A DNA stretch of 64,000 nucleotides from Glandiceps talaboti (Eukaryota; Hemichordata; Enteropneusta; Spengelidae). The stretch covers positions 19,617,342 through 19,681,341 of the forward strand of contig NC_135549.1 of assembly GCF_964340395.1 (NCBI RefSeq), written 5' to 3'. A program made the translations under genes and the position numbers. This document shows positions 26,541 to 39,078 of this stretch, in pieces (within the stretch, counting starts at the first letter, position 1; the number at the start of each line of letters is the position of its first letter). The notes beneath the pieces were generated by a model, which did not search any database, was not told the origin of the DNA, and saw nothing but the letters and a program-made list of their open reading frames with translations.

Positions 26541-26660
26541 CATACATACATACATACATACATACATACATACATACATACATACATACATACATACACG
26601 CACACACACATACATACATACATACATACATACATACATACATACATGCATACATACATG
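26541..26660. repeat. (CATA)n microsatellite
   Basis: CATA units with a CGCACACACA break at about 26598-26610. Confidence 0.97.
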
Positions 26661-27610
26661 TTAACTTCTGTCATCGTGAACCTAGTATGTATAATTCAAA
26701 TACAGGAAACTTATGGATATCATTTTATTAAGTGAAGGCGAAACAAAATATCAAAATATCACACGGTTTTCTTAGCGCATCTAATTAACAAATGTCAGTA
26801 CTAGGTAATATATGCAGAAAATTCTGAGATGAACAAGTAAGGAGCTCAGTAAACTTTGAACGAAGACAGAGTTAGCATATGGTTTCAACTTCTAAATGTC
26901 AGACCTGTCAACTTTACTGAATACACATCATTTGCGTCATGATAAACTTGTCGATCAATATTGCTGCAGGTAAGGCCTAATAAAAAGAAATGTGTGGTTC
27001 CGATTACGCTAAATTTAGAATATGCGGGTAGGTAGATTTTTGATTTTATTTTATTATGGTTTTTTTTCTGTGTGAGTATCTAGTTCAGGTTTTCCGTTGC
27101 TTTCCAAATGGTCTCTGTGTTGTTTATTTCTTCAATCAGACGTACAGCCATTGCAGATTGGAAAAACAGTTTTACTTTTTTGATACACAATTTCTCGCGA
27201 GATTTCACGATTATTGCGATTTTACTTTTTTTTCTCGAATACGGATGTCGTCCACGTACAGTGATCAGACCGCATAATTTATGCCAGAGGTGAAGTCGAG
27301 GAGAAAACACAATCTAAGTCATGAATCTGCAACGCAATGGTCGTTACAATAATTAAATTACAACAAATCACGCATATGAAATGAGCTTTTAAGATAACAA
27401 TAGGTCATGCATAATTATGAGCGTCAAGGAAATGAAACAAAGGACACTAAACTTTAACTCGAATGACATCTCCAGACATACGATATTAGTGTACCTATTG
27501 TCTTGACGACCATGTGAGCTATTGCAATAAAAGATATCCATTTCTCTAGCTAGGTGTTTGGCGATGTGTATAAACAGCGTCATGTCTACACCCAAACACA
27601 ATGATTAGAA
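26661..27610. other. unannotated stretch
   Basis: T-rich runs near 27060 and 27230. Overlapping short frames on both strands at 27056-27310 are not convincing. Confidence 0.4.
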
Positions 27611-27722
27611 ATTCATGACAGGACCGTTGTTCACCGTCGGCATAAGTGCTTAGGTGAAAACCCACTAAAAGTGGGTTTTCATGTAAGCACATGTACCGAT
27701 GGTCAACTATGTTCATGAGATA
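27611..27722. mobile_element. 112-bp imperfect hairpin element
   Basis: The inner perfect arms 27656-27666 and 27670-27680 (GAAAACCCACT and complement) are separated by AAA. Pairing continues outward through GTGCTTA/TAAGCAC, CCGTCGG/CCGATGG, GTTCACC/GGTCAAC and a TTCATGA pair with small offsets. GGTGAAAACCCACT recurs exactly at 31271-31284. Confidence 0.55.
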
Positions 27723-28395
27723 TTCATATGCAAATATGGACGTTATCCATGAATCTATTGACAACATTTAACGTCACTGAAACCATCTGTACTGCTATAT
27801 GCAAATCTTTAGATTACACCAATCAAAAATCGTGGTTGGCTGAGACACTGCAGTGGCCGGCGGTTGTAAAAAACAGGTGTTCTCGCAAGTTGATAACATT
27901 GTGACGTCATTGGATAACGTTGTAAGACGCTGGCATGCAAATTTTAAGGAGATGTCCATCCTAAACGGAACATCAAATGTGCACTGTATGGAGACAAAGA
28001 GTAGAAATGTGTTGATGGGGAAGGGCGCTTAGAGACTTCTCTAACATTAATATTTTACGATCCTAATAATTAGAAAGAAGGATGCATGAAAATAAAAGGT
28101 CGACCTATTCGCGGCAATAAACCTTTGATCATCGGTCGACATGCGTTCGACGGTTGTCTAGCCTGGTTACTGTCAAAGTAAGCCGGTTGGTTCCATGGAT
28201 TTGACAAGATACTTTTCTGGCAATCGTTACTTGAAATTAATATACCCAAGTTATACATGTACTTGGAATTCAACGACCTCTGGTGATTTCTCCCCAGAAT
28301 GTAACGTAACACTAAACCCATGAGGGATGGCCTTCACTGGACTTCTTGGGAGACAAGTGTTTATATACTTAAAGAACTATCCAAAATAAATAAAG
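27723..28395. other. unannotated stretch, possible retroelement 3' end at its right edge
   Basis: The last bases before the ATT tract read CCAAAATAAATAAAG, followed by (ATT)n, which looks like a LINE or SINE tail on the plus strand. I could not recognise a body for it. Confidence 0.3.

Positions 28396-28456
<61 letters not shown>
28396..28456. repeat. (ATT)n microsatellite
   Basis: About 60 bp of ATT trinucleotides, possibly a retroelement tail. Confidence 0.97.
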
Positions 28457-28457
<1 letters not shown>

Positions 28458-29778
28458 AAGTGAAGGGGTTTGAATATTATATAATAATGAAAAATGTTGG
28501 GAGGACTTTAGAGGAATATCACTTATGGTTGTTGTGTAGGAGGTGTAAAGGTTGACGTTTTACACCCACGACAAATTGTTCAACATTTCCCATTCAAGCT
28601 TCAAGTCGTAACAATTGGGAGCTTGGTACTTGCCATGTATATGAATAAAAGTATAACAATATAATTTTATGTATGGCTAAATTGGCACTAGTACTGCGGA
28701 ATAACGAAGTCAGAGGTCTGTATTTATGTAGGTGTACATGGTAAAATGTGCCGGTTTACAAATTACAATGGTTTTCTTAATGAGTTTTAACAACATAGTC
28801 AACGAAAGCACACCATTTTCCAGAAAAGAATTTAGAAAATGACAAATCTAAAACCAAGAGATTTTTTTACAAAACCCCTTTCGTCTCTATTTATGAATTT
28901 TCAGACCGATTGGTGCGCATTTGAAAAAGTTGAACGTGAGCAAAGTTCAGTTGTTATAAAAGAACACGACCATTGTTTTTCTATCGGAAATCTGACATAG
29001 TATTCAGAATTAAATATCAAATTCGCACTCCTACAATCGCTTGATTTAATTTTTCTTTATCTTCGCGCGTTACTTGCCATACAATTTTGGGATTTTAAGT
29101 CGTTTGAAACTCTTCTAAAATCGTATGTTTTTTTATTTTATTTGATCGCAATCGAAAATGTGATGTCATTGTGCTGGCTTGCCATAAAGTTGACTTGACC
29201 TGTGTCATTACTTCTGCTACTGTAAAACGTTGTAAAGAATATTGTTTCATTTATTACAAATTGTACTTTCATGAATAGCCGATACCATGTAATAATATAT
29301 TAATCCGAATGCAAAAACGTACCTGAAATTATGAAATGTATGATATACATGTGGAGAGCACGTGATATTGGTCATTCCAGGCATGATGATATTGTTACAC
29401 TGTGTAACATTGTATCACATTCACAAGGTGTTTACGTGTGCATCTGCACAGCGCGTGCGTACTAAAACAATGCAAATAAAAGGTCACAATCTTGATGGTG
29501 ACACAACTGTGAAATCATGGATAATTTATCAATATTCCCTTAAAAATGGAAGGTATGGAAGGGTACTCATCCTCAACTATATGCAGCGACATTGTATTCA
29601 ATCATAACGCAACTAACGGTTTCCTTGAACGCAACTTTGGATGGATATTTTGGTACACGAGTGTCAATGTTGTGTCAAACCGGACCTTATTTAATACTCA
29701 AAAGACCTACATTATCGAATGTTACATCGATTATCCATCACGATCATGTCATATATTCAACTGAAGTTTATGTACTAC

Positions 29779-29784
<6 letters not shown>
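28457..29784. other. unannotated stretch
   Basis: No supported gene. The overlapping plus frames at 29362-29764 are short and run into the TA tract. Confidence 0.45.

Positions 29785-29868
<84 letters not shown>
29785..29868. repeat. (TA)n microsatellite
   Basis: Uninterrupted TA tract that directly abuts the left arm of a perfect palindrome. Confidence 0.98.
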
Positions 29869-29874
<6 letters not shown>

Positions 29875-30011
29875 TTGGTAGTACTGGAACTCTTTCTTGG
29901 GTGTAACTCGGAGTTTCACGCATATTGCGATCATCAGAGTGTCTGATGATCGCAATATGCGTGAAACTCCGAGTTACACCCAAGAAAGAGTTCCAGTACT
30001 ACCAAAACTAT
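29869..30011. repeat. perfect palindrome, two 70-bp arms with 3-nt spacer (module A)
   Basis: Arms 29869-29938 and 29942-30011 are exact reverse complements, separated by GTG. Each arm carries module A, GTGTAACTCGGAGTTTCACG plus the following ATTGCGATCATCAGA. Related sequence is at 33288-33337 and 57079-57125, again near TA tracts. Perfect identity of the arms means a recent inverted duplication or a foldback artefact of sequencing or assembly. Confidence 0.95.
29939..29979 (+). ncRNA. hammerhead-ribozyme-like motif (module A)
   Basis: The order of elements fits a hammerhead open at stem I. Stem I strand GTGT is at 29939-29942 and the CTGATGA core at 29943-29949. Stem II is CGCA/TGCG around ATA (29951-29961), followed by GAA (29963-29965). 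A two-pair stem III AC/GT encloses TCCGA, the cleavage-position base is T at 29975, and ACAC at 29976-29979 closes stem I. Odd points are a U-U apposition at the base of stem II, where G-C is usual, and the minimal stem III. Short-stem-III hammerheads are known from Penelope-like retroelements and retrozymes of animals. Activity is unproven, and inside this palindrome a full-length hairpin would compete. Confidence 0.4.
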
Positions 30012-30066
30012 TACGCTCTGCCACTGCGGTATAGAGCACTGTCTTAGCAGATTGATACTCACCGAG

Positions 30067-30067
<1 letters not shown>
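30012..30067 (+). repeat. module B, half copy
   Basis: Runs from GCTCTGCCACTGCGGTATAG to CTCACCGAGTTA and matches the right arm of the 33651-33769 palindrome except at one or two bases. A (TA)n tract follows immediately, as in the other copy. Confidence 0.85.

Positions 30068-30152
<85 letters not shown>
30068..30152. repeat. (TA)n microsatellite
   Basis: TA tract directly after the half copy of module B. Confidence 0.98.
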
Positions 30153-30155
<3 letters not shown>

Positions 30156-30699
30156 TTACACTGCCAAGAAAGGAAAGTTGAACTAAATTTGTTCATAGCA
30201 AAAGGTATGTAGAGCTGATGACTTTGTTAATGTACATGTTTGTAAATGTCAGCGCAACTGAAACGGACAAGAATATGTCAAGATGGGGTTGTATTTTCAA
30301 AGTGAGTAATTTGTATTAAATCGTAATTTCACACAGTATATCTTTATTTCTGTGTTATGCTGTCATTATTGCTAACGGTTGCAGGCTTTTACATGTAATA
30401 TTTAACAGAAAACTAGCGAAGGCCTGTAATTTTCTTCACATTCCCACACACCAGTTTGTTTATGTATGTACATGTAGCACCCTCCTTGCGCGTGACATGT
30501 TGTAATGTAGTCTGGCCTGGCCCTTCGAAATTTGGGATCGTAATTAGACCTTGTAATCGGCACAGATCTTCTGACATACATGTTAAGCTTTTACGACCAC
30601 TTAGTTTGTGACTCGTTGCATATTTTATTTGGACTGAGAGTAACCAAATATTTGGTATTTTAATAGCAAACCCATTCGATTGTAGGTATATGTCAGATG
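30153..30699. other. unannotated stretch
   Basis: Nothing recognised between the TA tract and the X-box-like repeats. Confidence 0.4.
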
Positions 30700-31160
30700 C
30701 ATAATATGGTGATTTGGGTTACCATGGCAACAGATGTTCCGAAAATGATAAACTCAGCACAACAAACTACTCAAGATAGGGTGGTCAATATGCAAATAAA
30801 CTATGTTATAATTAAATTTATCATGTTATTTTCCAGATATGTAGGTGTTTAACCAACACATTTTTTACTCTACTCTATGTTTCCATGGAAACAGCTGTCC
30901 TATTTTAGGCAATTTGTGTTTCAACAGATAGCCCCATGTCATATATGTCAAAAACAAGGAAATGTTTTCATTAATTTTCATTTCTTTCCATGTTTATTGT
31001 CAAATTTTGGAAAAATCATCCTCATATTATGGTGATTTTGGTTACCATGGCAACGGATGTTAATAAAATGACCTCCTTTTTGAACTTAGCCTAAAAAACT
31101 ACCCCAGCTAGCTATAGGGTGGTTAATATTCAAATAAACTCGATTATTACAAATTTTATT
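30700..31160. repeat. two diverged direct repeats, each with an X-box-like palindrome
   Basis: Copy 1 (about 30700-30835) and copy 2 (about 31022-31160) share ATTATGGTGATTT.GGTTACC, ATGGCAAC.GATGTT, AA.CTAC near the middle, ATAGGGTGGT.AATAT.CAAATAAACT and ATTA.AAATTT. They lie 320 bp apart. GTTACCATGGCAAC at about 30719 and 31041 has the form of the RFX-factor X-box (GTNRCC..RGYAAC). GTTTCCATGGAAAC at about 30880 is a weaker one between them. Whether they bind RFX proteins is inference; palindromes of this kind are also carried by old transposons. Confidence 0.65.
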
Positions 31161-31568
31161 ATTATCATATAATATTATTTAATTACTATAGTAGAGCACG
31201 GTTACGCAACCATATCGTACCATTATTTGTACTTACTCTTTGTCATGTTAATTTCCATGAGTCGACTTTCGGTGAAAACCCACTATTGAAACGAGCTGTC
31301 GAACCAACATGAATGAAGAATGTTCTAGTAACGTTTAATTTGCTCACCTCACAAGACTATAAGTTCAGCATGAGATACATCGTCAAGTTCAAAATTCTAA
31401 TCTCTTCAGATAACTCTTAAGAGTCTTGGAAATGAAACCGGAGAAAATTCTCATGCAATGTCTCATTTCAATTCATCCTAGGTTGTGTTGTGTGTTAAGG
31501 CATCTGCAGCCTCCATAGACATAACACGAAACTCACAAAAACCTCCAAAAAGTATTCTTTATATATAT
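31161..31568. other. unannotated stretch
   Basis: GGTGAAAACCCACT at 31271-31284 repeats the inner arm of the 27611 hairpin. Otherwise nothing recognised. Confidence 0.35.
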
Positions 31569-33050
<1,482 letters not shown>

Positions 33051-33099
33051 ACAATATTCATGCAAATTGTTTAATGAATGTTGTAAACCTACCTTAGAA

Positions 33100-33183
<84 letters not shown>

Positions 33184-33240
33184 TACATTCATATTCATAT
33201 AAGTGTCTCGCTGGAGAGAACAGTGCTCGATGCTAATATT
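33051..33240. repeat. tandem duplication, unit 2
   Basis: Repeats unit 1 almost exactly, with the start offset by 240 bp and the right flank by 218 bp because its TA tract is 22 bp shorter. It ends with module C at 33211-33234. Confidence 0.9.
33100..33182. repeat. (TA)n microsatellite
   Basis: TA tract of the second duplication unit, about 80 bp. Confidence 0.98.
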
Positions 33241-33287
33241 TATAGCAGAACATTATAGACTTAATTCAAAAGAATCAGAATGTAATA

Positions 33288-33337
33288 AGTCGTTACTCAG
33301 AGTTTCACGCTTCGAGTTATCTTCAGATCAGACAACT
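33288..33337 (-). ncRNA. hammerhead-like motif, degenerate copy (module A)
   Basis: On the minus strand AGTTGT and ACGACT can pair as a six-pair stem I (one G-U). GAAAC, TCTGA, GT and A follow in the expected order. The CTGATGA core is broken to CTGATCTGAAGA and stem II is disturbed, so this copy should be inactive. It supports the family relationship with 29939 and 57079. Confidence 0.3.
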
Positions 33338-33352
33338 AAATTGAAATTGTCA

Positions 33353-33451
33353 AAGTCGGTACATACACTTACTTTCGTATGTATATATTGCGTAACAAGA
33401 TGGTATATCTTGTTACGCAATATATACATACGAATATTATGTGTACCGACT
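33353..33451. repeat. inverted repeat, 28-bp perfect inner arms
   Basis: Arms 33374-33401 and 33407-33434 (TTCGTATGTATATATTGCG..., spacer GGTAT) are exact complements. An imperfect outer pair (AAGTCGGTAC / GTACCGACTT) extends the structure. Confidence 0.9.
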
Positions 33452-33484
33452 TATTATTATTACATCCATATTTTTTTTAATTAA

Positions 33485-33487
<3 letters not shown>

Positions 33488-33532
<45 letters not shown>

Positions 33533-33572
33533 ATATCTATATCTATATATATATCTATATCTATATATATAG
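33488..33572. repeat. (TA)n with CTATAT variants
   Basis: TA tract passing into CTATAT hexamers. Confidence 0.97.
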
Positions 33573-33650
33573 TTTTACCTTTCGTGGCTGTTCCATTCTG
33601 GGTCTGGTAGCTGGTTGAGTAGAGTGCTAGACTTGGAGGAGGAGCGTATG

Positions 33651-33920
<270 letters not shown>

Positions 33921-33940
33921 ACTATAAATAACACCGCATA

Positions 33941-34061
33941 AAACCACCATACTTATACATATAAATATATATATGACGTTTTCGGTTGCTTGTGTTTCGA
34001 TACCATATCAAGGACGCCGTCATACTATAAACTTGTATTTGCTGTATAGGTATGGTGGTTT
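33941..34061. mobile_element. 121-bp element with 18-bp terminal inverted repeats
   Basis: AAACCACCATAC.TATACA at 33941 and its complement at 34043-34061 differ at one position. The body is about 80 bp and non-coding. It looks like a small MITE. Confidence 0.6.
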
Positions 34062-35040
34062 GAGTTTATTTGCCGACGTGCTTCCAAAGAAATGCTGTCC
34101 ATCTATATATTCTCACCGGAAAATCTAATATATTACTTGTTGTTTGACTTTAACTGAATGGCACATACCCATAGCAGTTACACTTAGTAAACAAGCGAAT
34201 GATTTGAGATATTGATTTGTAACAGCAAAACTATGTTTCTTTGTAAAAAGTTTTTTTTTTTCAGACGAGGAGGGTGCGCTATAAGGTTCGTAACTACTTT
34301 TTCAGATTGTGTTACAGAATAAAAGTCAGGGCCTTATCCGAGAAAGTAAAATCATGAGTACTGGTTGACAGTGACTAGAGTAACACGTTTATAAAATGTT
34401 TCATTTGTTCTGGAAGCCCCTGGAATAAGACAACAGTTTTAGAGTTCTTCGCATACATCAAAGAGTACCAGACACACAACTGGAAACGTTCTGCCCTTCA
34501 TGTTTACACACATTTCATACCGTGGCTAATATTTAAATTCGTATCACGAACTGGTAAGGCAATTTATGTCTTGCGGCATTTTGAGTAGACGTACGTGTCA
34601 ACTATGCAAGGCGAATGTATTATGCATGCTCTAAGAATATTATGGCAGGTCCACGAGTCTGAATAAGTTTTCAGTTGCGTAGACTCTCTGTATAAGATAT
34701 AATTATACATCAGTAACGTTATGTTTATCAACCAGTTGGTCAGTAGTACATCTGCCCCAAAGCACAAGTTTGCTACAAATGCCATTGGACTTAGTATTGA
34801 AGAAATGACATGCGAATTGGTCTATAAAAAGACAATGGTTAATGCTACACCATGCCAATGACTCCGTTAAACTTTGCCTGTAAAACTACAGTGGATAACC
34901 TAACACCACATCGAGCATTCAATTTTAAATCATTTTATTCACTTCAAGTATTTGAACAGTTGGGAAATATTAAGTATAGGTAATTTACTGTTCTCAAAGC
35001 ATTGGGCAATGCATTTCATGAGTAGTAGGTAGTTTGGTAG
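34062..35040. other. unannotated stretch
   Basis: T11-like run near 34252. No supported gene. Confidence 0.4.
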
Positions 35041-35137
35041 ATAGGTGGGTGGGTAGGTGGGTAGGTGGGTAGGAGAATAGGCGAGTGTATAGACGGATGG
35101 AAGGAAGGATTATTGCAATTTTCTGTCTGTTTCTTTC

Positions 35138-35209
<72 letters not shown>
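35041..35209. repeat. GTAGGTGG-type and (CTGT)n microsatellites
   Basis: GGTGGGTA units at 35041-35078 and a (TGTC)n run at about 35123-35209. The 87-codon frame across them encodes only CLSV repeats. Confidence 0.93.
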
Positions 35210-38200
35210 ATTATAAAAATGAATATAATTCTGGCGAACTCCTGGTCACTGTGTATCGTGACTGTTTTGACAGGTACTTTGAAATTACGAAGTTTGTCCG
35301 AGTGAAAGGGGATAATATGAGAAATTGAATTATCTCCTTAGACAACCAGCCGTACTTTATGGATGGTATTTATAGTTTGCAAATGTCCAATTATTTCCAG
35401 ATAACATTTATGGGAGTAACAAATGCAGCGATAGATATGTATTTTATGTCAAGTGAATAACACCATAGTTACTGAAAATGGAAATATAATCTCACTTAAG
35501 GGTTTACTAAAAGGGCGCGATTAAATAGTCTCTACTGAATCTACTTAGTCTATTTGTGGAGTTAATTCAAATTTACACTCATAACCGTGGTAGTTCGTGC
35601 GTATTCGAAAAACCAAACAGGAAGCAACATTTGTATGAGATAACACCGATGATGTAGTCGAGTGGCTTATCCCTCTATATTAATTCATTTCTGGAGTGAA
35701 TTTACTTACAAAATTAGTGATTTGGGAGTGTAAAATGAATATCTACCCACTACTTCTGGTCGAATGCGTTATTTCAATGCTAATGATGAATACTTCAAAA
35801 ATAGAGATTTTATCCACATATCACGAATTTACTTAATATAAGAATGGTAGTACAAAGTTTGTATATTCTAAGATTTTCTTTCTAATGTTAATATGCTAAT
35901 GAATAGTGTAAGCGCTGATCTCATTGAAAAGATAGTGATAATTTAAAGTTTAATGACGTAAAAATCAAATAGTGACGTGCAAAAACGGCACTTGGACAAG
36001 TGGGCGAAACATAAGCAGCTATAGATTTTCATATGTAAGCTCACAATAAGTTCTGTTGAAATTTTCATGTTATTGTCATCCTTAATGCAACCGTATAGTG
36101 GTTTCCGTAAAATGACCCCAACAACCTTCGAGGAGTCGAACACTCCGTCAGATCTGGTATTTCAACGGTAGAAACTTAAATCACATAAGTTATAATCTAC
36201 TGAATCGCTTATATACGTATAGTTTGGCTTCACTACACGTACGTAAGACACAGTTTAAACAGCAGTTTGATGTATACAAAGCTATATCTTTATAGTGATA
36301 GATATATATATATATGTGTTATCGTCTAAACGAAATCGCACTATTGGTTTTTCAATTTCTAGACATAAAAGTCGTTTCTTATCACCACAGCCGTATCTAT
36401 TTCACAGAAAAGCTGTTTCCCGGTGATGACGAAAATGTTAACGTTTTAAACGCTAAAAACAGTAGCGATTTGGTTAGTAAACAGTATTCAAAACGAATGG
36501 CAAAGGATATATACTTAGCGCGATGTGAAATTAGATCGCCAATGTGTAACGTTGCATGATCATAAGCCATGCGACTTTTAGATAATATTTCATTATTTGA
36601 TATCAAATTAATCTCGTTCTTAATAACTTATGAGGGACGTGTAGTGGGGGATGAGTATGTTTAATTAAGGCTGTGCTAGTAGCCAATTGTGCATGGAATC
36701 TATATTGAAGATTAGTGTTGTTTTTTAAATCAATACTTCGCAGATACATAGATTCGTGTTGGAAGAATTAGGCCTAGGATTAACCTCCCTTATAATGTTG
36801 CGGCCCCATACCCATCTGAAAACGTTTATAAATGAATCCGTCCTGTATTTTAAAAGATCCGTTGCTACGCCTAATTGCCCAGAAATAGGCGTCGTAAATA
36901 TCACAACTTCTCTCTTTAGGTTGACATATTTCACACATTGTACTAACTTTGATTTAAGGGTGTTGTCTCGTAAAGGGTCAGAGAAAGAATAAACAGGAAT
37001 GAAATTTATTGTGTTGACTTTGCAGCCACCAACAACGTGCACGTACGATATAAGTTTAATACTGTCAAAGCATACAAATTCACAGTCAGTTCATAACCGA
37101 GCGAGACACGACAACGAACTTGCATGTTGTCTACATCTTACTATAATAGGCTTTCGCAATATGTAAAAGCGAATATTCACGTCCTAATTGTGGCTAGAAA
37201 TAAATAACGTAAGTGTTATCATGTTAAAATTGTTTCGAAACGTTCAAAATACATTTTGAGACAACTTTTACATTTTACAAAAATAAATGGTTATATGTCG
37301 TAGCGTGCCTTGTACAACTGTTTTGTTCATCCGTGCCGTATGGTATATAAAAGTACAATGTTGCCCTTTTGTCGAAAAATAATACTGTACGCCAAGCGTA
37401 CATGATGCATTTTACAATATCTATACAAAAACCCGTTAGTGACAGCTATCTGGTATCAACAGTATGTCAATCGAAAACATGTTTTAGTAAAATTAAAGAC
37501 GCCGGTGCTAAGGAAACGCGACATGTTTAATTAAAGAGTGCGCTAGATAATATTATATTCTGTTGTACGTCTCGTTGTAAATATGGTGCCATTTTGTGTC
37601 TGTACTAATAACACGCTGAGTAAACTTACATTGCATGGTTTGTTTTCGTAACACATGTGACAGACGCCTGGCAATGCAATATACATCATTGCACTTTTTG
37701 CGATGACTGGACATAGTGATATTTTTCGTCATTGAGGATGAATCGTGCATTTAAAAAAATAATGAATTTATGCGCCCAAGCTTGCACAGAACCACACGCT
37801 AACTTCATTTAGCGACGATTAGTATCCATTTCCACTGTGGTTTTGCAATGCACCAATAAATGTCATGTTGATAAAAATTAGTGGTCATTCAAAAAACAAA
37901 CCAAGAGTAGAAAATATGTGAACAAGTGATACAAGTTGTAGTGAAGGAATGGATAATCTTTTCCTCACTACCTAAGGTAGCTTCTGAAAGTGTTTGACAG
38001 AACATTTGCATGTTCTGACTCTTGATCACTGTGATAGAAATTTTGGCGGAATCGGTTGTAGATGATCGAACGAATTTAGACACGGTCTAAGTATGGCTGC
38101 TGTAAAAAATAGAGCGCCTCCACGTGGTGGGACTATGACAATACAGAAATAGAGTGAGGGATGATAGATAAATTGACAACTCATTGGTTTGCGCAAAAGC

Positions 38201-38993
38201 AAACATGGTTACCACCTTTGTTCGTCTTGTTTTCAATGTGTGCATGATAAAGCCTACATCATATAACAGTTTCATTGAATGACATTATACCAAGAAGGAT
38301 ATATATATATTGCAATACAAATTGTGATATTTTATCATGTGACCATCCAGAAAATAGCCTTGAAATCTTAGGAATGTAGTTTTATGTTGAAATACCAATT
38401 ATTCTACATAACAGATATACTGGACACGGTAACAAAGCTATCGATGTTTTTTCGTCAGCCGACATTTGATACTATACTAGTGATGTTTATTTGTTCCTCA
38501 GTGAGGTAAAATGTATCATTTGTATGCATGTATGTTATCAATGTCTGTACTTTGTTCATAATGACATCATTATTGTAGGGGATGTAAAAATAAGTATGGA
38601 CCCCCCCCCCCCCTAATTGAATATCTAAACTGACTTTAATTACGTAGTAAGCCATTTGCAGGCACCTCACGCCACCCTATCCACTTAAAAAATCATGCAG
38701 AACGTTCGGTGATTGTTAACTAGATATTGATTTGCTGATTGGTAGCTAGGGCATTGTTATTACTATTTCCCCCGAGGGGAATAGTATAAGTAAGGCTATG
38801 GTTTTATTCCTTAATGAATCGTAATGTGACTCTGTTAATGAACTAGATTCGCTGTATGGATGTTGAGATAATCGACCAATTTTACAACCGTAAGAACTAC
38901 ATATATACATTCAATTAAGAACTACTGGAGTCCAGAGAAGAGCTAGTGGTGGAGGAGGAAGAGGTATACCCAAATTTACCCAAATTAATGGAC
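35210..38993. other. 3.8-kb unannotated stretch
   Basis: A C13 run is at 38601-38613 and a small palindrome, TACTATTTCCCC with its complement, at about 38760-38786. Plus- and minus-strand frames of 60-105 codons near 36314-37042 have no known motif. Confidence 0.45.
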
Positions 38994-39004
38994 ATTCATA
39001 CATA
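38994..39004. repeat. target-site duplication of LINE-A, 3' side
   Basis: ATTCATACATA, repeated exactly at 43016-43026. The two copies bracket LINE-A precisely: the 3' tail on one side and the truncation point of ORF1 on the other. Confidence 0.75.
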
Positions 39005-39078
39005 ATAATAATATAGTTTATTGTATTCAAAGGCCTCCGGCCCATATACAAATTATCGTTTCAGTACAAAATATTATA

